From positions 1 through 38,442 of the forward strand of contig CAJUHT010000018.1 of NCBI GenBank assembly GCA_910586035.1: a DNA stretch of 38,442 nt. The letters run 5' to 3'. This stretch comes from an uncultured Christensenella sp. GTDB lineage: Bacteria > Bacillota > Clostridia > Christensenellales > Borkfalkiaceae. A model generated the notes under the pieces. It worked only from the letters and a program-made list of their open reading frames with translations, had not been told where the DNA came from and ran no database searches. Shown here piece after piece: positions 7,787-16,095 of this stretch. How positions within the stretch are numbered: position 1 is the stretch's first letter; the number at the start of each line of letters is the position of its first letter. A program made the position numbers and the translations under genes.

Positions 7787-8737
7787 TTACTTTTTGTCCT
7801 GTTTCTGTTTGCTTTTAAACCAGCCGAATTTAGAGGCGGAGGGCTGTTTTTCCGAGTTTTTATCCCTCGATTTACCAAGGAAGAAGAGGGCGAGCGTGCC
7901 GGGACCTGCGTGCGAACCCGTGCAGATATCGTAATAATTCATAACGATATCCTTTGCGCCCAACTCTCTCAATTTATCGGCGAGCTCGTTTGCTTCGTCA
8001 AGACAGTCGGCGTGGGATATGGCTATAATCTGATTTTCGGGGTCGATTACGTTTTCTTTAAAGAGCTGAATTAGTTTGGCGATTGATTTCTTTCTGCCGC
8101 GCTCGTTGCAGGTTACCGAAAGTTTGCCGTTCTCGTCGCCGCGCAATACGGGCTTGATGTTGAGTATCGTACCCGCAATGGCAACCACCGCGGAAATTCT
8201 TCCGCCGCGCTTTAAATATTTAAGCGAGTCTACGGTAAAAATGCCGTGCAGGTTGAGTTTGTTGTTTTCTATCCATTGGTGGCAGGCTTCCAAACTTTCG
8301 CCCATATCGCCCAGCTTAGCCGCGTACAGCGCGCACAGACCTTCGCCCAGCGCCGCGTTAAAGCTGTCGGCAACAAGCATTTTCCTTTCGGGGAAAAGCT
8401 CTTTAAGTTGCTTTGCCGCCATAACCGCCTGATTGTACGTGCCGCTTATGTTGGAAGAAATGGTAACGAAAAGCACGTCGCGCCCCGCCTGCATAGAGGG
8501 GGTAACGGCGGCGATTATTTTTTCTGCGTTTACAAGCGTGGTTTTTGTTTCGCTGCCGGCGCGCATAGCGTCGTAATATTTTTTTGCCGTTTCCTCAAAG
8601 GGTACTCCCTCTTCGTAACACTCCATATCCACGCCGTCAATCGAGCAGGTGTAGGAAACGACGCCTATGCCGTTTTCCTTAATCATCTCTGCGGTAAGGT
8701 TAGCTGCAGAATCCGCATATATGTCAAAGCTTCTCAT
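7787..8737 (-). CDS. DegV family fatty-acid-binding protein
   Basis: The 316-residue product opens with MRSFDIYADSAANLT, the standard DegV start, where the DS(A/S)xxL segment lines the lipid-binding site. Further family marks are TISSNISGTYNQA, ADSFNAALGEG, the central TVDSLKYLKRGGRIS block and a C-terminal TGSHAGPGTLALFF. DegV/FakB-type proteins bind fatty acids and can present them to the FakA kinase; no fakA gene is nearby. The basic tail of about 25 residues, rich in Lys and Gln, is beyond the normal domain. I chose the start at 8737 because of a GGAGG site just upstream and because the family begins here, not at the in-frame codon at 8848. Confidence 0.92.
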   Translation of the reverse strand: MRSFDIYADSAANLTAEMIKENGIGVVSYTCSIDGVDMECYEEGVPFEETAKKYYDAMRAGSETKTTLVNAEKIIAAVTPSMQAGRDVLFVTISSNISGTYNQAVMAAKQLKELFPERKMLVADSFNAALGEGLCALYAAKLGDMGESLEACHQWIENNKLNLHGIFTVDSLKYLKRGGRISAVVAIAGTILNIKPVLRGDENGKLSVTCNERGRKKSIAKLIQLFKENVIDPENQIIAISHADCLDEANELADKLRELGAKDIVMNYYDICTGSHAGPGTLALFFLGKSRDKNSEKQPSASKFGWFKSKQKQDKK

Positions 8738-8837
8738 TTTATCCTCCAATTCAGTCGCCTCCTTGGTTTGTTTAAGGCAAAACGCCGCAGATTTTAATGC
8801 CGATGCAACGTTAAGGTTCAAAATTTTTTCAATAAAT

Positions 8838-8866
8838 ATTATAAACAATCGATTTGCGTTTTACAA
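8838..8866 (-). promoter_or_regulatory. Promoter of the degV-like gene
   Basis: Read on the - strand, TTGTAA (8866-8861) and TATAAT (8843-8838) have 17-bp spacing. The predicted leader of roughly 90 bases ends in the GGAGG site of the DegV gene. It is back to back with the XRE regulator promoter. Confidence 0.65.
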
Positions 8867-8927
8867 CACCTTGCGCCCGTTTTTCCGTCTACACTTTTAT
8901 TTGCCTTGTAAACGGAGCGTTTTTACG

Positions 8928-8967
8928 ACTCTACCGCAAAAAAATCACACTCTACCGACGGTAGAGT
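8928..8967. promoter_or_regulatory. Candidate operator: three ACTCTACCG half-sites
   Basis: ACTCTACCG occurs at 8928-8936 and again at 8949-8957, 21 bases (two helical turns) apart. Its exact reverse complement CGGTAGAGT follows at 8959-8967, so the right part is a 19-bp near-perfect dyad. It lies 12 bases upstream of the -35 box of the XRE regulator gene, between two divergent promoters, which suggests control of one or both. Confidence 0.6.
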
Positions 8968-8979
8968 TGCTAAAAATAA

Positions 8980-9008
8980 TTGCAAAATGCCGTTTCGGGT
9001 GGTATAAT
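8980..9008 (+). promoter_or_regulatory. Promoter giving a predicted leaderless mRNA for the XRE gene
   Basis: TTGCAA at 8980-8985 and TATAAT at 9003-9008 have a 17-base spacer. The ATG at 9015 starts six bases after the -10 box. The arrangement is the same, base for base in spacing, as the apbE-like promoter at 16960. Confidence 0.75.
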
Positions 9009-9014
9009 TTCCGT

Positions 9015-9638
9015 ATGAGCGATTTAAAGGAAATCATCGCGGCTAATTTAACGCGTTTAAGGCAGGAAGTGGGGCTGACGCAATTGCAGCTTGCCGATAT
9101 GCTCAACTACTCCGATAAGGCGGTCTCTAAGTGGGAAAGGGGGGAATCCATTCCCGATTTGAGGGTGCTTATCCAGCTTGCGGAAATTTATCATATAACT
9201 CTCGACGACATAGTAAGGGAACAGCCCGAAAAGGTTGTAAAGCCCAAGCTTAACCTTGCCAAAAGAAGGCTTTTAATCTCTCTTTTGTCAGCGGGCTTGG
9301 TATGGGTTGTGGCGACGGGCGTGTTTATGATACTGTATTATATCTCCGCCGTTAAGGATTACGCCTATCTCACTTACGTGATAGCGCCGTTTATCTCGGC
9401 GGTGGTGCTGCTTGTATTTGCCTGTATCTGGGGCAGGCGCATTACTATGACGCTGGCGGCTTCCGCCGTCATATGGACAATCGCTCTGATAGTCCACGCG
9501 TTTTTGTCGGTGTTTGCAAAGGGCGTTCCCATATGGCCCTTTTACGTTGTCGCCGCGGGCGTGCAGGTGCTTGTAATCGGCTGGTTTGTCTTGCGCAAGC
9601 TGTATAAACCCACCCGCACAAACAATAAAGTCAAATAA
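9015..9638 (+). CDS. XRE-family regulator with four-helix membrane domain
   Basis: The 207-residue protein has an N-terminal helix-turn-helix of the XRE/Cro type (about residues 8-62, with the motif QLADMLNYSDKAVSKWERGES) followed by four predicted membrane helices (roughly 72-98, 108-130, 135-160 and 168-192). This joins DNA binding to the membrane, as in several Clostridia and Bacillus regulators that sense cell-surface or small-molecule signals. ATG 9015 was chosen because upstream in-frame sequence crosses a strong promoter. Autoregulation through the ACTCTACCG repeats upstream is likely but unproven. The ThrE-type exporter gene follows after 27 bases and may be its target. Confidence 0.88.
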   Translation: MSDLKEIIAANLTRLRQEVGLTQLQLADMLNYSDKAVSKWERGESIPDLRVLIQLAEIYHITLDDIVREQPEKVVKPKLNLAKRRLLISLLSAGLVWVVATGVFMILYYISAVKDYAYLTYVIAPFISAVVLLVFACIWGRRITMTLAASAVIWTIALIVHAFLSVFAKGVPIWPFYVVAAGVQVLVIGWFVLRKLYKPTRTNNKVK

Positions 9639-9665
9639 TTTTTACTTGGTATTATACGGAGAGAT

Positions 9666-11099
9666 ATGGAAGAAACGTCGGTTGAAATTCGGAATAAAGA
9701 GGTTGCCGACAACCCCGCCCAAACGGTTAAAATCGATTACGAAAGGGTTTTGGAACTTGCGCTGGAAGTCGGCGTGGGAATTTTGTCCTGCGGCGGCTCA
9801 GTTTCCCGCGTGGAAACGGCGGTGGACAGGATATGTCTTGCCTACGGGGCGGAGGAAACAAACGTAGCCGCGTTCCCCTCTATGGTAATAGCGGGCTTCC
9901 GCACGGCGGACGGGCACGAGTATTCCTTTATGAAGAGGGTGTACTCAACTTCGCAAAACCTTGCGTTGCTTGAAAAATTCAACCAGCTTTCGCGCGACGT
10001 CTGCAACAGTAAGTGCTTGCCCGAAGAGGGGTTGAAGAAGTGCTATGAATTAGCGCACAACAAACCGCGCAACAAGTGGCTCACGATAGTCGGCTCGGCT
10101 TCGGTTGCAGGTATTTACTCGATATTTTTCGGCGGCACCGTCGCCGACGTGTTGCCCGCGTTTTTAATTGCGTTTGCAATGGCGGGCGTAAGCGAGTTGC
10201 TTTCCGTGCGGTCGTTAAACGCATATGCGACTACGTTTATTTTATCGCTTATGGGCGGAATACTCAGCGTGTCGTTGTGCAAACTTTTAAATCTTATCGG
10301 GCTTCCCTGTCAGGGCGCGTACGTAATGATAGGTACGATAATGATACTTATTCCCGGTCTGCTAACCACCAACGCCGTGCGCGATATGTTTACGGGCGAT
10401 TTGATGAGCGGAACTTTTCAGCTTTTAAACGGAATATTGCTGTCGGTAGTCATAGCCGCAGGCTACGGCGTATCGATACTCGCCCTCAGCCCCATCGCCA
10501 AATTTATGCAATTGTCGCCTTATATAGGTTGGTATAACGTTTCACAGGCGGACGAGGCTTGGTTTAAAGCCCTTATGCTTATGATATCGGGAGCTTTGGG
10601 CTCGGTGGCGGTTTGCCTGTTCTTTAACTTGAATATAAGGCGTATCGGTTGGGCGTTTTTGGCAAGCCTTTTGACTTTGGGCGTATACGTTGGAATGCTT
10701 GTGGCTTTCGATTACAATAACAGCTACGTGTTTTTGATGGTGTTGATTCCCACGCTGTTCGCCGCCGTTTTGTCGGAAATAATGGCGCGGAAAATTAAAA
10801 TTCCCGCAACGATTATTTTAGTGCCCGCTATCATTGCGCTTGTGCCCGGCAGCTCGCTGTACTATACGATGGAAGCCATTGTTTCGCCTATGATGGCAAC
10901 CAAAACCGCAATGGAATGGGGAATAATATGCCTTTTAACTCTTTTGGGTATTGCGGTTGGTATATGTACGGCTACGGTACTGTTCAGGCTGATTGCGCCC
11001 GTCAAATTAAAATTTTACGTAAAGAACAAACTCGCGCATATGCGCAAAGCTAAAAAATATCAGCAAATAAAAAACGAGGATATAAAGAAGGAAGACTGA
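9666..11099 (+). CDS. Threonine/serine exporter family protein (ThrE type)
   Basis: The 477-residue protein has the ThrE layout: a cytosolic N-terminal part with the DUF1212 signature (ALEVGVGILSCGGSVSRVE, then the basic strand region up to about residue 140), five membrane helices, then a second five-helix block (ThrE_2) in the same chain. In many Firmicutes these halves are separate genes, so this is the fused form known from Corynebacterium ThrE. It should export small amino acids such as threonine or serine using the proton gradient; the substrate is inferred. A CGGAGAG site precedes the ATG. The gltX gene starts two bases past its stop. Confidence 0.85.
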   Translation: MEETSVEIRNKEVADNPAQTVKIDYERVLELALEVGVGILSCGGSVSRVETAVDRICLAYGAEETNVAAFPSMVIAGFRTADGHEYSFMKRVYSTSQNLALLEKFNQLSRDVCNSKCLPEEGLKKCYELAHNKPRNKWLTIVGSASVAGIYSIFFGGTVADVLPAFLIAFAMAGVSELLSVRSLNAYATTFILSLMGGILSVSLCKLLNLIGLPCQGAYVMIGTIMILIPGLLTTNAVRDMFTGDLMSGTFQLLNGILLSVVIAAGYGVSILALSPIAKFMQLSPYIGWYNVSQADEAWFKALMLMISGALGSVAVCLFFNLNIRRIGWAFLASLLTLGVYVGMLVAFDYNNSYVFLMVLIPTLFAAVLSEIMARKIKIPATIILVPAIIALVPGSSLYYTMEAIVSPMMATKTAMEWGIICLLTLLGIAVGICTATVLFRLIAPVKLKFYVKNKLAHMRKAKKYQQIKNEDIKKED

Positions 11100-11100
11100 A

Positions 11101-12744
11101 ATGGACTTTAAAAAACTTGCGCAAACGCTTATTCCCGATAAAGATTTGTTGCCGTTGGAGGAGTACGAAAGGCTTTACCCCGAGCGCTCTTTGGAAAAGG
11201 GGGCGGAGGTTACCCGCCTTGCGCCGTCGCCCACGGGCTTTATTCATCTGGGCAATCTTTACAGCGCGCTTGCAGACGAGCGCGCGGCGCACACTACGGG
11301 CGGCGTTTTCTATCTGCGCATAGAGGACACCGATTTAAAGAGGAAAGTGGACGGCGCGGTCGAAAGCGTTATACGCTCGCTCGATTACTTCGGAATTAAC
11401 TTTGACGAGGGGGCGGAAATTTCTTCGCCGCTGAATAAATACGGACCGTACTATCAGCGGGCGCGCGCCTCCGTTTACCGCGCTTTCGCCAAAGATTTGA
11501 TTGCCCGCGGGCTGGCGTATCCCTGCTTTTGCACGGAGGACGAGCTGAACGCCGTAAGGGAAGAGCAGACCAACGAAAAGAAGATTACGGGTTACTACGG
11601 CGCGTACGCAAAGTGCCGCAATCTTTCGGAAGCGGAAATTTACGCTAATTTAAAGGCGGGCAAGCCCTTTGTAATAAGGCTTAAATCGCAGGGCGACCCC
11701 TCGCGCAAAATAATTTTCCGCGACGCCATTAAGGGGGAAGTAACCGTAACCGAAAACGACCAGGACGTGGTAATTTTAAAGTCTGACGGTATTCCCACCT
11801 ATCACTTTGCCCACGCAATCGACGACCATTTTATGCGCACCACGCTTGTAATACGCGGCGAGGAGTGGCTTTCGAGTTTGCCCATTCATTTGGAACTGTT
11901 TTCCGTACTCGGCTTTAAACTGCCCAAATACGGGCACACCTGTTCGCTTATGAAGGTGGACGGCGGGGTTAAGCGCAAGCTGTCTAAGAGAAAAGACCCC
12001 GAACTATCCCTTGACTATTACAGAAAATCGGGCTATTATCCCAAGGCGGTCGTAAAATATCTTATGACCATTTTAAACTCCAATTTCGAGGAGTGGGAAA
12101 GGAAAAACCCGCAGACCGATTACAGAGAATTTAAGTTTTCCATATCCAAAATGGGCAAGAGCGGCGCGCTGTTCGACATAGACAAGTTGAACGATATCTC
12201 CAAAGAGGAGCTTTCCAAACTGACCGCCGAAGAAACGTATGAGTTTTTATACGGCTGGGTAAAAGAGTTCGGAACGGAAGCCGACGGGAAACATTTTGCC
12301 GACAAAGAGTATATAATATCTATATTGAATTTGATTTGCGGAATAGGCGGAAAGAAGAGAAGAAAGGACATAGTACGCGCCGAAACGGGCGTAAGTATGC
12401 TCGACTATTTCTTCGACGATACCTTTTCTCCCGAATATTCGTACCGCTTCGACGGCGGCACGGTAAACGCCGTGTTGGATAAATTTGCGGCGGCGTACGA
12501 CGAAAACGACGATAATTCCGTATGGTTTACAAAAGTTAAGGCGGTTGCCGCGCAGACGGGTTTTGCCGCGGAAATGAGCGACTATAAAGCCAATCCCGCG
12601 GGTTACAGGGGCAGTGTTGCGGACGTTGCCGAAATTTTGAGAATTGCCGTAACGGGTATGCCGAACTCACCGGATTTGTGTACGGTTATGAAGATTATAG
12701 GCAAAGAGCGCACCTTAAAAAGACTTGCGGCGGGCAGGGTTTAA
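11101..12744 (+). CDS. gltX: Glutamyl-tRNA synthetase
   Basis: The 547-residue protein charges tRNA with glutamate. Class I marks are visible: RLAPSPTGFIHLGN (the HIGH-type motif reads HLGN), RIEDTDLKRKVDGA, the zinc-region-like CFCTEDELNAVRE, YHFAHAIDDHFMR with the RGEEWLSS segment, and the KMSKS-type loop KLSKRKD. The normal bacterial enzyme begins at the APSPTG region; this one carries about 37 extra N-terminal residues and a long C-terminal part. GltX may charge tRNA-Gln as well in species that use the amidotransferase route. It directly follows the ThrE-type gene and is probably co-transcribed with it. Confidence 0.93.
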   Translation: MDFKKLAQTLIPDKDLLPLEEYERLYPERSLEKGAEVTRLAPSPTGFIHLGNLYSALADERAAHTTGGVFYLRIEDTDLKRKVDGAVESVIRSLDYFGINFDEGAEISSPLNKYGPYYQRARASVYRAFAKDLIARGLAYPCFCTEDELNAVREEQTNEKKITGYYGAYAKCRNLSEAEIYANLKAGKPFVIRLKSQGDPSRKIIFRDAIKGEVTVTENDQDVVILKSDGIPTYHFAHAIDDHFMRTTLVIRGEEWLSSLPIHLELFSVLGFKLPKYGHTCSLMKVDGGVKRKLSKRKDPELSLDYYRKSGYYPKAVVKYLMTILNSNFEEWERKNPQTDYREFKFSISKMGKSGALFDIDKLNDISKEELSKLTAEETYEFLYGWVKEFGTEADGKHFADKEYIISILNLICGIGGKKRRKDIVRAETGVSMLDYFFDDTFSPEYSYRFDGGTVNAVLDKFAAAYDENDDNSVWFTKVKAVAAQTGFAAEMSDYKANPAGYRGSVADVAEILRIAVTGMPNSPDLCTVMKIIGKERTLKRLAAGRV

Positions 12745-12830
12745 ATTTAAAAAACAAAGCGCGCGCTTTGCGTTTTCCACAGTTTTGGTTTTGCGCGCGT
12801 TTATGTTTATGCGTTAGCCGAAATGACGGG

Positions 12831-12853
12831 CTCAGCCGTAAGCATAGGCTGAG
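12831..12853 (+). other. Unassigned hairpin between gltX and the ABC transporter gene
   Basis: CTCAGCC (12831-12837) pairs perfectly with GGCTGAG (12847-12853) around a nine-base loop. There is no T-run after it. The 244-base gap also holds a GCGCGCGC-centred palindrome just after gltX near 12757. I see no gene or known RNA family here. Confidence 0.35.
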
Positions 12854-12911
12854 GCGCAGGGCTTGAAAAGCTTGTGTTTTAAAATTGAAAATTGTGTGAA
12901 TTAACAGTTTG

Positions 12912-12955
12912 AACCGTCCGTTGGCATTGACTTTTTGCTCGGACGGTTATAACAT
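12912..12955 (+). promoter_or_regulatory. Promoter with overlapping inverted repeat before the ABC gene
   Basis: TTGACT at 12927-12932 and TAACAT at 12950-12955 have 17-bp spacing. AACCGTCCG at 12912-12920 and its exact complement CGGACGGTT at 12940-12948 flank the -35 box, the right arm filling the spacer. This is a good operator candidate; as RNA it would be mostly upstream of the start site, so an attenuator is less likely. Confidence 0.55.
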
Positions 12956-12988
12956 AATAGTATATTAAATAGTGAAGGTTGTGAAAAA

Positions 12989-15928
12989 ATGTTGGAATTA
13001 CACGACATAAAAAAGGACTATGCCGTCGCGGGCGAAACCGTTCAGGCTTTAAAGGGCATAAGTTTAAAATTCAGGAAGAGCGAGTTTGTTTCCATACTCG
13101 GTCCTTCGGGTTGCGGCAAAACGACGTTGCTCAACATTATAGGCGGCTTGGATAAGTATACTTCCGGCGACCTGATAATAGAGGGCAGAAGCACCAAGCA
13201 GTACGGCGACAGGGATTGGGATACGTACCGTAACCACTCCATAGGCTTCATATTCCAGAGCTATCATTTAATTCCGCATCAGACAATTTTACAGAACGTA
13301 GAACTTGCGCTTATGATTTCCGGCGTGTCCAAACAGGAGCGCCGCCAGCGCGCGATAGACGCGTTGGAAAAGGTGGGGTTAAAGGATAAAATCAACAACC
13401 GCCCCAACCAGCTTTCGGGCGGTCAGGCGCAGAGGGTTGCAATCGCCCGCGCGCTCATCAACGACCCCGAAATAGTCCTTGCGGACGAGCCGACGGGCGC
13501 GCTCGACTCGGTAACCAGCGTGCAGATAATGGAACTTTTGAAAGACATTTCAAAGGACCGTTTAATCATAATGGTAACCCACAACCCCGAACTTGCCGAG
13601 CAGTATTCAACGCGAATAGTAAAGCTTTTGGACGGCGTTGTGGTAGACGACTCTATGCCGTATGCGGGCGACGGAGCACAGCCCGCGCAGACGGCGGAAA
13701 CGGCGCCTGCCAAGGAGGATAATGGCGAGGCGATAGAGGCGCAATCAGGCGGCGACGGCGGCGAAGATAACGGCAAAACCAACAAGGGCAAGAAGAAAAA
13801 GACCTCCATGTCCGTGGGTATGGCTATGTCGCTCAGCTGTAAAAACCTGCTTTCCAAATCGAAGCGCACGGCAATGGTATCCGTCGCCGGCTCTATCGGC
13901 ATTATAGGCGTGTCGCTTGTGCTTGCAATATCTTCGGGCGTGCAGGGGTACATACACTCTATGGAGGACGATATGCTTTCGGGCAACCCCGTGGCAATAA
14001 CCCGCTCGGCAATCGACTTTACCTCGCTTATGGATATGTCCAACTCGGCTAAGCCCAAGGTTGACATAACAAAACTAAAAGACCAGCTTTACGTGCAGTC
14101 GCTTATGGAAACTCTCGGCAGCTTTGCGCAGGGCGTTACAAAGACGAACGATATAAGCGACGAGTATCTGTATTACGTAAACAAAATGCCGTCCGAACTC
14201 TCACACGTTGTGCAGTACGGTTACGGGTTTAGTATGGCAAACAATATCTATACCGATTTTACGGTTGAAAAGGATTCCGACGACCCCGCTTCGAGGGTTA
14301 CGAGCATTTCGGCAATCCGCGGAATGTACTCGCAGATACTCAGCGAGCAGGAAGATTACAAGGACTTTGCCGGCACCGTTTCCTCCGTGGCAACCTTTAA
14401 CGAAGTGCCAGACAATTACGAGTACGTTTTAAGCCAATACGATATTGTAGCCGCGGAAACGGCGGACGGAGTAACCTACGACGCTTCTGCGCTTACCGAC
14501 GAACAGAAGAAAGCCATATTTGCCGACAAACAGTCGCTTATTATGGTTGTGGATAACAGTATGATTACCGACCTCGTGTTGGGGCAGTACGGCTATCTCA
14601 CTCAGGAAGAGTTTTTAAACTACGCCTATGCGGCGGTTGACAACGACTGTTACGACAGCTCTTTGGGGCTTATTGGAAGCGGCTTGGACGGCGAGGGCAA
14701 CAAGGACCCGGAAAACGGTTTGCCGTTGACCCGCTTTATAGGCGATACTTCCAAAAAATTTACCTGGTATCCCAATAACGAGTCATACACGTTCAGCGCG
14801 CAGATGATGGGCGCGTACGTTCACCGCCCCTATGAAAGCGGCAGTTTTTCGCTTGTTCCACAGCAGGGCGGCGGAATTGAAATCGACCCCTCGACGGGCT
14901 TGCCTAAGCAGGTGCCCCTCGGCGATTTAAACAAAGCTAACGGCTTGCAGCTCGGCGTAAAGCTGATACTTCAAAAGAAGTCGGGCATATCGTACAGCTG
15001 TTTAACCCCCGGTTTCTACTACACAAAGGCGCTCACCGAGCATATGCGCGCCGACAGTAAGGACAGCAACATTGTCAAGGCAATAGAAGCTACCGAGGAT
15101 AAATATCTGCCGTATCTTCCCTATTCGTTCTACTATACTTCCTATCAGAAAGTCGACGGGGAGATGACAAAGACGCCCAAGCTTGCTATGGGTTACATAT
15201 ACGACAGCGGCGGCATTATGGATATGCTTATGTCGGGGCTGGGCGGAAATACGGATAAGTCGGCAATGCTAAGGGTAACGGCGGAAATGCTCGGCGGGGG
15301 CGATATGCCTTCGAGCATAAGAATTTACCCCAAGGACTTCGGCGCAAAGAACAAAATTACAAGCTATCTCGACGATTGGAACAGAATGTGCGAAAACGGT
15401 GAAAGTTACACCTTCGTGGACGCAAGCGGCGCCGAAAAGACGGTAACGCTAAGCGCCAAAATGAAGATTACTTACACCGATACGGTCGGTATGATAATCA
15501 ATATGGTAAACACTATGATTCAGATGATTACCATCGCCCTCGTTGCGTTTACCGCGCTCGCGCTTGTCGTTTCCACCGTTATGATAGGAATAATAACTTA
15601 CGTGTCGGTAGTGGAAAGGGTTAAGGAAATAGGTATTCTGCGCGCGGTTGGCGCAAGGAAAAAGGATATTAAACGCCTCTTCAATTCCGAAACGTTTTTA
15701 ATAGGGCTTGTCGCCGGACTGTTCGGCATACTTGTAACTTACCTGCTGTCGCTTGTAATCAACATAATAGTGCTTGCTATCGCGGGCATTTGGGGCATTG
15801 CGGCGTTGCCCTGGTGGCAGGCGCTAATAATGGTTTGCATAAGCGTGGGTTTAACGCTTATATCGGGCTTGCTTCCCGCTTCCGCGGCGGCGAGAAAGGA
15901 CCCCGTCGTGGCGTTGCGTACGGAATAA
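12989..15928 (+). CDS. ABC transporter with fused ATPase and FtsX permease (MacB-like)
   Basis: The 979-residue protein joins an ATPase of the LolD/MacB type to an FtsX permease. The ATPase (1-225) shows Walker A GPSGCGKTT at 38-46, signature LSGGQ at 142-146, Walker B ending ADE at 165-167 and switch His198. A Gly/Ala/Lys-rich linker (about 226-275) leads to a membrane helix near 293-315, an extracytoplasmic domain of about 520 residues, and three C-terminal helices with the FtsX segment VERVKEIGILRAVGARKKDI. Such mechanotransmission transporters export lipoproteins, peptides or antibiotics, or act on wall enzymes; the substrate is unknown. No accessory MacA-like partner is adjacent. The next gene encodes a lipoprotein, a possible partner. 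Confidence 0.9.
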   Translation: MLELHDIKKDYAVAGETVQALKGISLKFRKSEFVSILGPSGCGKTTLLNIIGGLDKYTSGDLIIEGRSTKQYGDRDWDTYRNHSIGFIFQSYHLIPHQTILQNVELALMISGVSKQERRQRAIDALEKVGLKDKINNRPNQLSGGQAQRVAIARALINDPEIVLADEPTGALDSVTSVQIMELLKDISKDRLIIMVTHNPELAEQYSTRIVKLLDGVVVDDSMPYAGDGAQPAQTAETAPAKEDNGEAIEAQSGGDGGEDNGKTNKGKKKKTSMSVGMAMSLSCKNLLSKSKRTAMVSVAGSIGIIGVSLVLAISSGVQGYIHSMEDDMLSGNPVAITRSAIDFTSLMDMSNSAKPKVDITKLKDQLYVQSLMETLGSFAQGVTKTNDISDEYLYYVNKMPSELSHVVQYGYGFSMANNIYTDFTVEKDSDDPASRVTSISAIRGMYSQILSEQEDYKDFAGTVSSVATFNEVPDNYEYVLSQYDIVAAETADGVTYDASALTDEQKKAIFADKQSLIMVVDNSMITDLVLGQYGYLTQEEFLNYAYAAVDNDCYDSSLGLIGSGLDGEGNKDPENGLPLTRFIGDTSKKFTWYPNNESYTFSAQMMGAYVHRPYESGSFSLVPQQGGGIEIDPSTGLPKQVPLGDLNKANGLQLGVKLILQKKSGISYSCLTPGFYYTKALTEHMRADSKDSNIVKAIEATEDKYLPYLPYSFYYTSYQKVDGEMTKTPKLAMGYIYDSGGIMDMLMSGLGGNTDKSAMLRVTAEMLGGGDMPSSIRIYPKDFGAKNKITSYLDDWNRMCENGESYTFVDASGAEKTVTLSAKMKITYTDTVGMIINMVNTMIQMITIALVAFTALALVVSTVMIGIITYVSVVERVKEIGILRAVGARKKDIKRLFNSETFLIGLVAGLFGILVTYLLSLVINIIVLAIAGIWGIAALPWWQALIMVCISVGLTLISGLLPASAAARKDPVVALRTE

Positions 15929-15960
15929 AAACTGATTTACCAAATTTTTCAAAAATATTG

Positions 15961-15997
15961 TTGACTTGCATATTGCCGTATGCTACAATTACGGCAA
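15961..15997 (+). promoter_or_regulatory. Promoter of the lipoprotein gene with dyad across the -10 box
   Basis: TTGACT (15961-15966) and TACAAT (15984-15989) are 17 bases apart. TTGCCGTA (15973-15980) and TACGGCAA (15990-15997) form a perfect 8-bp inverted repeat with a nine-base centre that contains the -10 box, an ideal repressor position. Transcription should start near 15996. Confidence 0.75.
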
Positions 15998-16004
15998 GAA
16001 GATG

Positions 16005-16066
16005 TGCCGAGGGATATCCCTCGTTCCACGTGCTTAACAGCGCGTGGAACAAATAATCTTTCGGCA
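16005..16066 (+). other. Structured 5' leader RNA of the lipoprotein gene
   Basis: Three pairings are visible. CGAGGG/CCCTCG forms a 16-base palindrome at 16008-16023. GTTCCACGTGC at 16023-16033 pairs with GCGCGTGGAAC at 16040-16050 (one G-U pair, loop TTAACA). An outer helix TGCCGA (16005-16010) with TCGGCA (16061-16066) shares three bases with the first hairpin, so two folds compete. The leader is about 100 bases, unusually long here, and I match it to no known riboswitch. Confidence 0.5.
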
Positions 16067-16095
16067 ATCGCGCATAATAAAAAAAGAGGTTTTTT

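Noticed and set aside
8738..8848. Upstream extension of the DegV protein to the in-frame codon at 8848
   Set aside because: The extra 37 residues are not part of the family, a strong GGAGG site lies just before 8737, and the extension would begin next to the promoter -10 box.
12745..12988. A small gene, tRNA or known riboswitch between gltX and the ABC gene
   Set aside because: No cloverleaf, no credible ORF and no known aptamer core. Only hairpins and the promoter dyad are visible.
16005..16066. FMN riboswitch in the lipoprotein leader
   Set aside because: It would suit the context, but the leader is too short for the six-helix FMN aptamer and lacks its conserved sequence blocks.
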